DNA of 63,982 bases from Fibrobacter sp. (GCA_024398955.1 JAKSIG010000015.1:1-63982), one strand, 5' to 3'. Positions 45,431 through 54,386 are shown, counted from the stretch's first letter. Translations and numbers: made by a program. The notes: a model not told the origin generated them from the letters alone.

Positions 45431-46696
45431 ATGAGTAAGAAAGTTTTTGTCAGTTATTCCCGTGCCGATAAGGATGTTGTTTTCCCTATCGTAAAACGGT
45501 TGCAAGAAAATGTAGGTGACTTCTTCTGGATAGATCTGAACGGTATTGAAAGCGGTGACCAGTTTGTGGATGTAATCATCTCTGCAATTGAACGGTCGGA
45601 AATAGTTCTTTTTATGCATTCAGAAAATTCCTTGAAGTCGGGATGGACGAAAAAGGAAATCATGTATGCGTCCAATCACAAAAAGAAAATTGTGCCAGTT
45701 GATATTGAAGGAAAGGGCCTTTCGGGCTGGTATGAGTTTCAATTTGGTGGAACAGATTATATTGATGCAAAGAAAACGGAACAACTTGAGAAACTTTCAA
45801 AGAATTTGATGAGTTGGCTTGGTGTTGAATCAACGAAGAAAAAAGAACCCGAAAAAACGACAAAAAGGGAAGAAGTTTCAAAGATTGAAGATCTAAAACC
45901 TGTTGAAAAAGAATCTCCTAAGGTTATTTGTTCCAATTGCGGTTCTGAAAATTCTGCTGATCAAAAGTTCTGTGGAAAGTGTGGCTCTTTGATTGAACTG
46001 CTTGTTGAATCTAAGCCTGCACTAAAATCAACCCTTGCGTCGAAGTTTGTTCTGGAACCGCAACCTAATTTTGAAGCCAAACCGATTTTTGAAGAAAAAA
46101 CAGAATCGGCAGATGCCCGTTCAGTGTCAAAGAAAAAGTTTTTAATAATCGGTGGACTTTTGATTCTAGCTCTGGTGGCCTTTACAATGAATCAATGTTC
46201 TTCAGATGATTATGTGTCAAAAGATCATGTTTCGCTTGCTGTAAAGCCAGAACCCGCAATTCAGTCTTCTTTTAGCACTTCTCCTTCTGTTGATACTTAT
46301 TCTGCGCCAGTGTCGGAAAGTGAGATGTATGCAGATCCTGCAGAAGATGCGAAAGAGCTGGTTGCGAAAACGACTGCGACTAAAAAAACTTCAAGTGAGT
46401 CTGTTCCCGCCGATCGTAGCGCAGATCAGATTATGAGTGTGGTTCGTAGACGAACTCCTGGTCTTCGCCATATATATAACAAGTTCCTAAAAGAACGTCC
46501 TGGATTTCAGGGACGAGTGACTTTGAAATTTCAGGTTGCTCCGGAAGGTAATGTGTCATCTATTTCCATCGTAAATTCAACAACTGGTTATGATGAATTT
46601 GATGAGGAAATCAGTAATGCGGTTGGCAAGTGGCGCTTTGGTAAAGTTCAATCAGGATCTACTACTATAACGATTCCTTTCAGCTTCTTTGAATAA
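45431..46696 (+). CDS. TIR, zinc ribbon, membrane helix, TonB-C-like chimeric protein
   Basis: A 421-residue paralogue of the previous gene in its first half. TIR domain 1-130 (VFVSYSRADKD, FWIDLNGIESGD, SGWTKKEIMYA with Glu76 conserved); zinc ribbon at about 167-186 (CSNCG, FCGKCG); membrane helix about 238-256; then a Ser/Pro/Ala linker and a C-terminal domain (about 332-421) of the TonB-C / AgmX-PglI type (GRVTLKFQVAPEGNVSSIS, DEEISNAVGKWRF). The envelope domain thus replaces FISUMP. It may compete with or mimic TonB at the receptor. The gap to exbD is 90 bp. Confidence 0.88.
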   Translation: MSKKVFVSYSRADKDVVFPIVKRLQENVGDFFWIDLNGIESGDQFVDVIISAIERSEIVLFMHSENSLKSGWTKKEIMYASNHKKKIVPVDIEGKGLSGWYEFQFGGTDYIDAKKTEQLEKLSKNLMSWLGVESTKKKEPEKTTKREEVSKIEDLKPVEKESPKVICSNCGSENSADQKFCGKCGSLIELLVESKPALKSTLASKFVLEPQPNFEAKPIFEEKTESADARSVSKKKFLIIGGLLILALVAFTMNQCSSDDYVSKDHVSLAVKPEPAIQSSFSTSPSVDTYSAPVSESEMYADPAEDAKELVAKTTATKKTSSESVPADRSADQIMSVVRRRTPGLRHIYNKFLKERPGFQGRVTLKFQVAPEGNVSSISIVNSTTGYDEFDEEISNAVGKWRFGKVQSGSTTITIPFSFFE

Positions 46697-46786
46697 CAAA
46701 ATTCAAAATTTTTATACAAGCTCAAGTAACATTTTGCAGATTGTTTGGTGTTTAAGTAAAAGAGAAAAGTATTTCTAAGGTTTATA

Positions 46787-47191
46787 ATGGATTTCAACTT
46801 ACCTCGCAGAAAGCAGAAGGATATGGGCATCGATATGGGCCCGCTGATGGACATTGTGTTCATCTTGCTGATCTTTTTTGTGGTGACCTCAAGTTTTACA
46901 CGTGAGACCGGTGTTGACGTGACAAAGCCCGAAGCTCAAAGCGCCTCCCAGCTGGAAAAAGAAAACATCCTGGTGGCAATTACCCGCGAGGGGACAATCC
47001 ATATCAACGAACGTCAGGTGGACTTGGCTAGCCTTCAGGATATTCTAAAGCAGACTCTTGCAAAAACGCCGGATCGCGAGGCCGTTGTCATTGCCGACAA
47101 GGGGGCAGAAACGGGAGTGCTGGTGCAGGTCATCGATGCCTGTAATTTAAGCGGCGTCAAGAAGGTCTCTATTGCGGCACAGGCGGACTAG
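46787..47191 (+). CDS. exbD: ExbD-family biopolymer transport protein
   Basis: A 134-residue protein with a short cytosolic N-terminus, one membrane helix carrying the essential aspartate (PLMDIVFILLIFFVV, Asp22) and a periplasmic domain (NERQVDLASLQDILKQTL, AVVIADKGAETGVLVQVIDA). It completes the proton-driven motor with the upstream ExbB proteins, from which it is separated by the TIR gene insertion. Confidence 0.95.
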   Translation: MDFNLPRRKQKDMGIDMGPLMDIVFILLIFFVVTSSFTRETGVDVTKPEAQSASQLEKENILVAITREGTIHINERQVDLASLQDILKQTLAKTPDREAVVIADKGAETGVLVQVIDACNLSGVKKVSIAAQAD

Positions 47192-47244
47192 CGCTAATTA
47201 CGAATTATGAGATTTGATTTGGTTGTTGAAAAATTTGGAAGGTC

Positions 47245-47889
47245 TTGATTTTGATTAAGAAGCTGGTTAAACGTTTTTCTGTTCTGATCGTTGCGGTACT
47301 CAGCAGCCTCCTGCTGGTGTTTTCTGTAACGGTCGCGAACTTGTTCATCTCTGGAAAGATGACGCAGCAAAAGAAATACGTAAAGACCGAAGTAGCTGTC
47401 AAGAAACCTGAAGAAATCCAGAAAAAGCAGGAACAGAAAAAGCCTGCCCGCAAGCCCAACCGTCAGAAGTCAAATTCCCGTTCTCCTAAGGCGGGCCCCC
47501 GCATGGCCATGAATCTTGGCGTTGCTGGGAACGGCGGCGGTGCTGCCATCAGCGAGGAACTTGTGTCGGATTTTCGTGGCGGCGCCATGGCCAATCAATC
47601 GGGCGATGTAGACAAGAAACCGAATAGCCGTGCCATGCCCCAGTTCCAGGTTCCGCCCCAGATTCGCGATCGCGAAATTGACGCCAGCCTGCGTCTTACC
47701 TTTTGCGTAGATGCCAGCGGACACGTCTATGACATTCGCATTATTGAGGAATCTCCTGCAGGCTCTGGCCTTGGCCAGGCGGGAAAGGAGGCTCTTGCGC
47801 GTATGACTTTTGAACCTGCAGAAAAAGATGGCAAGGCGGTGCCCTTCTGCGGAATGGAGCAACCGTTCGAGGTAAAGTTCCATGACTAA
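47245..47889 (+). CDS. tonB: TonB-family energy transducer
   Basis: A 214-residue protein starting at TTG (47245, or TTG 47251) after GGAAGG. A membrane helix (VLIVAVLSSLLLVFSVTVANL) is followed by a Lys/Pro-rich spacer (KKPEEIQKKQEQKKPARKP) and a C-terminal TonB domain (LRLTFCVDASGHVYDIRII, ALARMTFEPAEKDGKAVPF). It transmits proton-motive force from ExbBD to outer membrane receptors. It overlaps the TPR gene by 8 bases. Confidence 0.92.
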   Translation: MILIKKLVKRFSVLIVAVLSSLLLVFSVTVANLFISGKMTQQKKYVKTEVAVKKPEEIQKKQEQKKPARKPNRQKSNSRSPKAGPRMAMNLGVAGNGGGAAISEELVSDFRGGAMANQSGDVDKKPNSRAMPQFQVPPQIRDREIDASLRLTFCVDASGHVYDIRIIEESPAGSGLGQAGKEALARMTFEPAEKDGKAVPFCGMEQPFEVKFHD

Positions 47890-48919
47890 GTTCCCCCGCG
47901 CAGTACTTCTCTCGATGATCCTGGCGCTCCCTGCGTTTGCGGCCCAGTCTGCAGCCGACCTGATGGACCGTGCTAACGCTCTTTATAAAGAAGGCCGTTT
48001 CAAGCAGGCCATTACGCTGTACCGCAAGGCCGCTGACCGCGGAGCCGATCCTACTGCAGTCAGCTTTAACATTGCCAATTCTTACTACCAGACCGAAAAG
48101 TACCCGGAGGCCGCCGCAAGTTACCGTAAGGCCGTAGACTTTTCCAACGGGACATTCTCGCCGGCGCTATTCAATATGGCAAGCGTCTACTTTAGGCTTA
48201 AGCAATATCCCGAATGCGTTGCCGCCTACCATCGCGCCCTAAAGCTGGAGCCTGAAAATATCAGCGGCTGGCTGTACCTGGGCGAAGCCTACAGCAAAAC
48301 TGGCGACAAGATCGGCGCCCTCAAGGCGGTAGAAAAAGCTTACGCTCTGGATAAGTCTGACATTAGCATTGTATACCAGCTTTCTGAAGCCAACATCGCC
48401 GTAGACGACTTCGGTCGCGCCGTTGCCGTTATACGCGAGGGCTATACCGCCCATCCCGAGGAAATTGACTTTCTGGTTTACCTTGGCGATGTGTTCCGCC
48501 TCCATAAGGATTATGAGCAAAGTGCAGGAGCCTATCGCGAGGCTCTGGCCGTACGCCCCGATGACGTGAACACCATGTATAAGCTGGCGGATGTCCTTGT
48601 AGAAGATAACAAGCAGTTTGTGGCCATGGATATTTTGAATAATGTGGTCCAGATAAAGCCAGACTTTGTTGATGCCGCAATCTTTCTTGGAAATCTGGCC
48701 TACGATGCAAAGTTCCTGGAACGTGCGGAATCCGCCTACGAGTTGGCTGCAATGCATGGCAATGCCGAAGCGATCTACGGTTTCAAGAATATGGCTTACG
48801 ACGCCCATGCCCAAAAGCGCGACGATGAAGCCTTGAGAATATTGAGGCTGGCCCAAAAGTATTATCCGAACGATGCAACCCTGCAGGCAGATGTTCTGGA
48901 TATCGAAAATGCCGAGTGA
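47882..48919 (+). CDS. TPR-repeat protein of the TonB2-like system
   Basis: A 345-residue exported protein with signal peptide (MILALPAFAAQSAADLM region) and at least seven tetratricopeptide repeats (AIACxxYxxALxLxPxN type; for example EGRFKQAITLYRKAADRG, YPECVAAYHRALKLEPEN). TPR proteins close Vibrio TonB2 operons and aid TtpC-dependent uptake. It is the last gene of the plus-strand array. Confidence 0.9.
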   Translation: MTKFPRAVLLSMILALPAFAAQSAADLMDRANALYKEGRFKQAITLYRKAADRGADPTAVSFNIANSYYQTEKYPEAAASYRKAVDFSNGTFSPALFNMASVYFRLKQYPECVAAYHRALKLEPENISGWLYLGEAYSKTGDKIGALKAVEKAYALDKSDISIVYQLSEANIAVDDFGRAVAVIREGYTAHPEEIDFLVYLGDVFRLHKDYEQSAGAYREALAVRPDDVNTMYKLADVLVEDNKQFVAMDILNNVVQIKPDFVDAAIFLGNLAYDAKFLERAESAYELAAMHGNAEAIYGFKNMAYDAHAQKRDDEALRILRLAQKYYPNDATLQADVLDIENAE

Positions 48920-48948
48920 TTTTTCGACATTTTTTTTAAGACTGCGTT

Positions 48949-50100
48949 CTAGCGCCTGCGGCGATTATTTTCGCCCTGGGCGTAAAAGTCCATTTTTTCA
49001 AAATGCATGCGCCTGCTCAGTTCATCGACGAATGTATCCATGCTTGTTCTAACATCGAACTTGCAGGTACTGAAACAGGCCGAAATCTTGTAGATGTTTT
49101 TCGGTTCCCTGTTGAAGTCGCTAAAGCTGGACTTGATGCTGGCGATGCTCATGTTTACGGCCATTTCGTCCTGGGTGTTTACGAAGGCGATGAATTCGTC
49201 GCTAGTGTACCGCACAACGATGCCTAATTCGCCAATGGTGTCGGCAATGATCGTGGCGACATTCTTAAGGGCGTTGTTGGCAACGGTACGGCCAAAGTCC
49301 TTGTTCATTTTCTTAAAGCCATTCATGTTGATCATGATGCCCGAAACATTGTGAGCCCTGGTGGCCAGGTATTGTTTTTCCAATAGGGCGAGGTAAGCGT
49401 AGTTGTAGGCTCCTGTTGCCCTGTCTTTATAGATGCGCTTACTTTGCAGGCTGGCAATGACACCTGCGATGGCGATGGTAAAGCTTGCTGAAATTACCGA
49501 AATCCCGTAGAGCATGGTTTGCATTACGGTACCTAAAATGACCGGCGCGATGCAGATCCCGATGGGGAATGATTTCATGGGGCCGCCCCTGTGTCTGCAA
49601 ATCAGGTAGATTACGACGCTGTCGATCATCATTCCGTAATCGATTAAGCAGTACAGCCAGTAGCCTGCCTGTCGGGTGTAGGAGTTGTTTTCTGAAACGT
49701 CGAACACCAGGGGCATGAACAGGTTTACGATGATAATGGCGACTCCAAGCATCAGGGCGCATTGCAGAATGTAGCGGTGGGAAAGCGACAGCTTTACCTT
49801 CAGGTGGTTTAGCATAAAGACCAGCCAGAAGAAGGTACTGAACATATCCGCAATATAAAGCAGCGAATTCCCTACCAGCACTATGATCTTGTTCAGCATG
49901 CCAGGCTGGCCATCGGCAGTACAGACAAAGGGGTCTATGAGGCAACCCATGAACACGAACAGTATCATTAACAGCAGGCTGTTGCTTTCTACGGTCTTTT
50001 CGCGTAGGCGTCGCCAGTTGCATACCAGCAAGATGCAAAGCAGCACGATGCCGAACATATTGGCTACATAAACCGCAGTTAAAGATTCCATAGAAAACAC
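48949..50100 (-). CDS. Membrane protein with divergent GGDEF domain
   Basis: A 383-residue protein. Residues 1-205 contain six to seven hydrophobic helices; residues about 215-375 form a diguanylate-cyclase-like domain (ATGAYNYAYLALLEKQY, MINMNGFKKMNKDFG). The signature loop reads RYTSDEFIAF, so the two glycines of GGDEF are Thr-Ser; activity is uncertain. The gene is convergent with the TonB array. Confidence 0.82.
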   Translation of the reverse strand: MFSMESLTAVYVANMFGIVLLCILLVCNWRRLREKTVESNSLLLMILFVFMGCLIDPFVCTADGQPGMLNKIIVLVGNSLLYIADMFSTFFWLVFMLNHLKVKLSLSHRYILQCALMLGVAIIIVNLFMPLVFDVSENNSYTRQAGYWLYCLIDYGMMIDSVVIYLICRHRGGPMKSFPIGICIAPVILGTVMQTMLYGISVISASFTIAIAGVIASLQSKRIYKDRATGAYNYAYLALLEKQYLATRAHNVSGIMINMNGFKKMNKDFGRTVANNALKNVATIIADTIGELGIVVRYTSDEFIAFVNTQDEMAVNMSIASIKSSFSDFNREPKNIYKISACFSTCKFDVRTSMDTFVDELSRRMHFEKMDFYAQGENNRRRR

Positions 50101-50312
50101 CTTTTTTACTTTAATTTATAAGAAAAATATCATTTTTTAGTTGAAAAGGATTGTCTGCCGGGACTGTTTTTTTCAAAAAATGCAGTTTATTCTTCAGGTT
50201 TTAAAAAATCAGAAGGCGGTTCTCACCGTTGGAGTGCCGTTCATAACCTATTTGAGAATGCTATATTTGCCATCGTCAACATTGTTATCGCGTTAAATCG
50301 GGACTTTACTAA

Positions 50313-51164
50313 ATGCAAAAACAGTTTAATAGTGCGCTAGAAGGCTTGCTGAACTTTGAATATGTAGACCAGAGCTCCGTAGAAAAGTACAACGGCCTGT
50401 TCAAGCAGATGATTTCTGCCTCTATGCAGATTTGCAACGAAACTGATTTTGATGCCCTGGTAAGCCAGAAGCAGGCCGAAGCCGAAAAGAAGTACGGCGC
50501 AAAAATCGAGTTCAGCGAAGACGCTACCGACGCCTACAAGAAACTTCGCGAAATCGTCCGCTTCGAAATGAGCCGCCAGTCCCTTTTGGCAGGCGAAGAT
50601 TACGAAATCTGCTGCACCGATGCAAACATCGCAAATGCCACCGGCAAGTTCCGCAGCGAAATCGAATCCATCGTTCCTGCCAACCAGAAAGAAGTGGTGG
50701 AATCCATGTGCTATTCCATCTATTCCGATTTTACAAAGTACTTCCTTTGCACCGTATTCGACATGATGGCCGATGCAAAAATCTACCAGATGGAAGAATT
50801 CCGCCCGCTGCAGCTAAACGCCATGGGCAAGGAACTGCGCACCAATGTGAACGTGGTTCGCCAGCAGAACGAAAAGCCCCAGAAGTCCGAAACGATAACC
50901 GGCTGGTTCCGCCTTATGATGATTCTGCCCACCTTCCTTTTCAAGAAGCTCTATGCAGTAAGCCTTACCGAAATGTTCGAAGTGCCGCAGAAGCATAAGG
51001 ACGATGCCGCCCACATGTTCAACATCTTCCAGCGTACATACGAATCCTTCGTGGCTGGCGATGAATACAAGATTCTGCTGCACCTGCTTGCCGAAATGGG
51101 CCTCAGCGAATGCTTTACCATTCGCCCCAAGGCTCCTGCCCAGAACAAGCCTGTAGTGAATTGA
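50313..51164 (+). CDS. Conserved-looking cytosolic protein of unknown function
   Basis: A 283-residue, largely helical protein without signal peptide or known motif. Its base composition matches core genes (many Glu/Lys-Ala codons). A hydrophobic patch (FRLMMILPTFLFKKLYAV) near residue 200 is the only one. It precedes a second unknown gene and rmuC. The 212-bp upstream gap with the divergent GGDEF gene should hold its promoter. Confidence 0.7.
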   Translation: MQKQFNSALEGLLNFEYVDQSSVEKYNGLFKQMISASMQICNETDFDALVSQKQAEAEKKYGAKIEFSEDATDAYKKLREIVRFEMSRQSLLAGEDYEICCTDANIANATGKFRSEIESIVPANQKEVVESMCYSIYSDFTKYFLCTVFDMMADAKIYQMEEFRPLQLNAMGKELRTNVNVVRQQNEKPQKSETITGWFRLMMILPTFLFKKLYAVSLTEMFEVPQKHKDDAAHMFNIFQRTYESFVAGDEYKILLHLLAEMGLSECFTIRPKAPAQNKPVVN

Positions 51165-51184
51165 TTCTTGACTGCGGCAAAATC

Positions 51185-51772
51185 ATGAGCGATACTTTGA
51201 AAGTAGGCATCCTCGCCATCGAGGACCCTTACTACCTAGAAAAGAATATTGTTCCCATGAACGATAGGGGCATATTCCGCTCTATGCGCATGGCCGAAAA
51301 TGAACAGCCGTTTTTAAAACCATTCGTAAAGAACGAAAGGTTCGACAAGTATGTCTCATTCCTTTTCGATTACGAAAATGTCAGTGGCCGAATCGTCTAC
51401 GAAAAGAGGGACTACGAACATTTGATGTCAGCCTTCTCGGTTCGATTCTTCCCGAAAGAAGACAGCTATTCTGATGAGGAACTCTACAGAGCCTGCCGGC
51501 TGATTTCACAAAAACTGCAGGCCCATATACAAGTAAAGGTCTCGTCCAAAAAGCTGCTCAGCTTTGTAAGAGGGATCGAGCTTAAGTCCAAGACGCCCAA
51601 AAAGCAGGACTTTACCTTCCACAAGCTTTTTGAACACGCCGCCAAGTCTGCCGAAGAATCCGTGCAAAAGTACATCGACGGTCATTTCGACTTCTGGCTA
51701 GCCTGTGCCGAAAACGAAGCTGCCGAAGAGAATGCCGTTTTTGGGAACGGCGAAGAAAGATTCGAGGATTGA
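51185..51772 (+). CDS. Hypothetical protein
   Basis: A 195-residue cytosolic protein, starting at ATG 51185 just after the previous stop. It starts SDTLKVGILAIEDPYYLEKN and has no recognised domain. The C-terminus is acidic (EERFED). Its frame extends upstream into the preceding gene, which is why an earlier start is possible but unlikely. Probably cotranscribed with the preceding gene. Confidence 0.7.
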   Translation: MSDTLKVGILAIEDPYYLEKNIVPMNDRGIFRSMRMAENEQPFLKPFVKNERFDKYVSFLFDYENVSGRIVYEKRDYEHLMSAFSVRFFPKEDSYSDEELYRACRLISQKLQAHIQVKVSSKKLLSFVRGIELKSKTPKKQDFTFHKLFEHAAKSAEESVQKYIDGHFDFWLACAENEAAEENAVFGNGEERFED

Positions 51773-51906
51773 TTCTTGCACAATCTCTTGTTAGGCTGGG
51801 GCATCTAGAGACAATAGCAATTTTTTTTGTAAAGTTTTTTGACAAAAGCAGCTTTTATATACGAAAGATAAGTAGAACTGCAAAAAAAAACAAAAAGGAA
51901 ATTGCA

Positions 51907-53199
51907 ATGATTATTGTTGTAGGTATCGTGAGTACCCTCGTGGGCCTGGCTCTTGGCTTTTTGATGGTCAAGGTAAAAATGTCACAGACCGTAGAATCCC
52001 TTAAGGCGGATCTTCGTGTGGCCGAAAACGACGCCAATGCCGCCAGGCAACGCGTAGTCGAAATCAGGGACGATGCCGAGCGTCGCCTAGCCCAGACAAA
52101 AGATGAGTCTGCACGACAACTCGAGGAATCTAAAAAAGAAGCCGTACGCCAGTTAGAAGATTCCAGAAAGCTGCGCGAAGAAGATTTCAACCGCCAGCTT
52201 GAAGCAATGAAGTCTCAGTTCCAGGCAATTTCCGAAAAAATGCTGAAGGAACGTTCCGACGAATTCAAGGGTGCCAACAAGGAACAGATGGAGACCCTAA
52301 CAAAGCCCCTGCTCCAGGAACTGGACAACATGCGCAAGCAGCTCGGCGAGACTAAGGAAGGTAGCGACAAGAACATCGCCGAACTGAGCGGTGCCATCAA
52401 GAACATGATGGAACAGTCGGTCAAGCTGGGGCGCGATGCCGAAAATCTGGCCGACGCCCTTAAGAACCGTGGCAAGGTTCAGGGCGATTGGGGCGAACAG
52501 GTTCTTACCAACATCCTGAAAGATAGCGGCCTCCGCGAAGGCGAGGAATTCTTTACTCAAAAGAGCTACACCGGCAAGGATGGCAAGGAGTACCGCCCCG
52601 ATGTGGTGGTGAAAAGTGCCGACGAATCCATGATCATCGTGGATTCCAAGGTATCCCTGACCGCATATTCCAATTACGTCGCTGCCGAAAATGACGCTGC
52701 CCGCGAACAGGCCTGCAAAGAAAACTTGGCTAGCGTCTGGAACCATGTGGAAGAACTTGCAGCCAAGAACTATCCAAGCCATGTGCCTAACGCATTGCCC
52801 TATGTATTGATGTTCGTGCCTAACGAAGGCAGCTACATTTTGGCCATGAATCATGACCCACAAATTGGAATCAAGGCCTACAAGAAGGGCGTGTTGATTA
52901 TTAACCCCACCAATCTGATGCTGGCGTTGAGCCTGATTCTTTTTACCTGGAAGAATACCCGCCAGGAGGAAAACTGCGCAAAAATCATGAAGGCCGCCGA
53001 AGATCTTTATGACAAGTTCTGCACCTTTAGCGAAAACTTCGTAAAGCTGGGTCGCCAGCTAGAAACAGCCCGCGGCACCTACGACGATGCGATGGGCCAG
53101 CTGAAAGATGGCCGCGGAAGCATCGCCTCTAGGTTCTGCTCTATGCAGCAACTGGGCCTGACTTCTACAAGGCAGATTAACGAACGATTGCTGCAGTAA
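51907..53199 (+). CDS. rmuC: DNA recombination protein RmuC
   Basis: A 430-residue protein anchored by an N-terminal membrane helix (IIVVGIVSTLVGLALGFLMV), then a long coiled coil (about 25-150) and the RmuC nuclease-like domain (KVQGDWGEQVLTNIL, SYTGKDGKEYRPDVVVK, IIVDSKVSL). RmuC proteins limit inversions between short repeats. Start chosen at ATG 51907 with AAAAAGGAAA upstream. Confidence 0.95.
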   Translation: MIIVVGIVSTLVGLALGFLMVKVKMSQTVESLKADLRVAENDANAARQRVVEIRDDAERRLAQTKDESARQLEESKKEAVRQLEDSRKLREEDFNRQLEAMKSQFQAISEKMLKERSDEFKGANKEQMETLTKPLLQELDNMRKQLGETKEGSDKNIAELSGAIKNMMEQSVKLGRDAENLADALKNRGKVQGDWGEQVLTNILKDSGLREGEEFFTQKSYTGKDGKEYRPDVVVKSADESMIIVDSKVSLTAYSNYVAAENDAAREQACKENLASVWNHVEELAAKNYPSHVPNALPYVLMFVPNEGSYILAMNHDPQIGIKAYKKGVLIINPTNLMLALSLILFTWKNTRQEENCAKIMKAAEDLYDKFCTFSENFVKLGRQLETARGTYDDAMGQLKDGRGSIASRFCSMQQLGLTSTRQINERLLQ

Positions 53200-53207
53200 T
53201 TTTAGCA

Positions 53208-53253
53208 AATCCGAAAAAAAATTTCCGATTTCACCCGAGGTCGGATTTTTTTT
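53208..53253 (+). terminator. Terminator after rmuC
   Basis: AATCCGA (53208-53214) pairs with TCGGATT (53241-53247) across a 26-nt loop, followed by T6. Confidence 0.6.
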
Positions 53254-53254
53254 G

Positions 53255-53276
53255 TTTTGACACTAAAGTGTCAAAA
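53255..53276. promoter_or_regulatory. Perfect palindrome upstream of the TonB-C-like gene
   Basis: TTTTGACACT (53255-53264), AA, AGTGTCAAAA (53267-53276): ten perfect base pairs with a 2-base centre, ending 21 bp before ATG 53298. It contains a TTGACA -35-like hexamer. Likely an operator. Confidence 0.55.
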
Positions 53277-53297
53277 ATTTTGGGTATTTTATATGGC

Positions 53298-54377
53298 ATG
53301 AAACATTTGCTTCTTACACTTTGCTGCCTGGCTTCATTTTCTATTGCTGCGGAGCCGATTTATTACGATCTTGATGATTTTCTCAAGGGGGCTGGACGCA
53401 TGCCCAATAAGTGCGTGAATAAGGGTGTAACGTACAAGTGCATTGGCTACGACGATGCTGAAGGCGCTATTTTCAATACAAAGACAATGCGCTTCTATTT
53501 GATCTCAAGAGAAGATTTTTTTGATAGCTACGTCGAAATGCAATGCGAAGATTTTTACGTAAAGGTAGATGAAAATGGAACAGAAAATATTGTGTGTGGT
53601 GAGCAAATCCCTATCAAAGAAATTGACTGTTTTTCGGGACTAAATGCTGTAAAAACGATTACGTTCGATGAACTTGGTATCCTTATTGACGAAAAGGTCG
53701 TTAAAAAGGCTGATGTGTCTCTTTGCCGTAATACGTTCCATCACCAATACGGAAGTAATGATGGTAAACCCTATGTTCGAAAGACTCCCAAAAAGCCTAT
53801 AAATGAGCCCGCAAAGCAAGATCCCAAAGATGATAACAAAATCATTAATGATGAAGTTGAAAGAATTTTAAAGGATGTGGCTGGCTCCCAGACTACTGGC
53901 AAGACTGTTCTAGGCGGGCGTCGTGGCAAGGCAGACGGTGGCATGGATGAAAACTATTCAAAACGTAGTTCCGGTGGTATTGGTGATGGCCTTGCAGGAT
54001 TGCTTGGTGGCGGAGGTGGCGGTATCGCTACTAAGGCTAAAGGCTCCATTAGGACACCCTCTGAACGAGATATTGACATAAACCACGGAGGTCCTCGTTC
54101 CGCTGCAGATATCATGAAGGTTGTACGTCAGCGAACTCCTGGGCTTCGCAACATCTATAATAAGTTCTTGAAAAAGAAGCCAGGATTCGCAGGGAAGGTG
54201 ACCTTAAAGTTCACGATCGCTCCGGGTGGCGAAATTATCAGCATTAGTGTAGCCTCTTCTACAACAGACTACAAGGATTTCGATGAAGAAATCAAGACTG
54301 CAGTTGGCCGCTGGAAATTCAGCAAGGTAAAAGAAGGAAATACCACGGTGACAATGCCGTTCGATTTTAGTGAATAG
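53298..54377 (+). CDS. Exported protein with TonB-C/AgmX-PglI-like domain
   Basis: A 359-residue protein with signal peptide MKHLLLTLCCLASFSIAA. The N-terminal 150 residues hold several cysteines (CVNKGVTYKCIGYDD) without a known domain. A charged linker and a glycine-rich stretch (GLLGGGGGGIATK) precede the C-terminal domain (about 268-359), which is closely similar to the end of the TIR-TonB-C protein: RTPGLR-IYNKFLK, KVTLKF-IAPGGEIISIS, VGRWKFSKVK. Function unknown; possibly a partner for TonB-like interactions. Confidence 0.85.
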   Translation: MKHLLLTLCCLASFSIAAEPIYYDLDDFLKGAGRMPNKCVNKGVTYKCIGYDDAEGAIFNTKTMRFYLISREDFFDSYVEMQCEDFYVKVDENGTENIVCGEQIPIKEIDCFSGLNAVKTITFDELGILIDEKVVKKADVSLCRNTFHHQYGSNDGKPYVRKTPKKPINEPAKQDPKDDNKIINDEVERILKDVAGSQTTGKTVLGGRRGKADGGMDENYSKRSSGGIGDGLAGLLGGGGGGIATKAKGSIRTPSERDIDINHGGPRSAADIMKVVRQRTPGLRNIYNKFLKKKPGFAGKVTLKFTIAPGGEIISISVASSTTDYKDFDEEIKTAVGRWKFSKVKEGNTTVTMPFDFSE

Positions 54378-54386
54378 GATTTGTAA

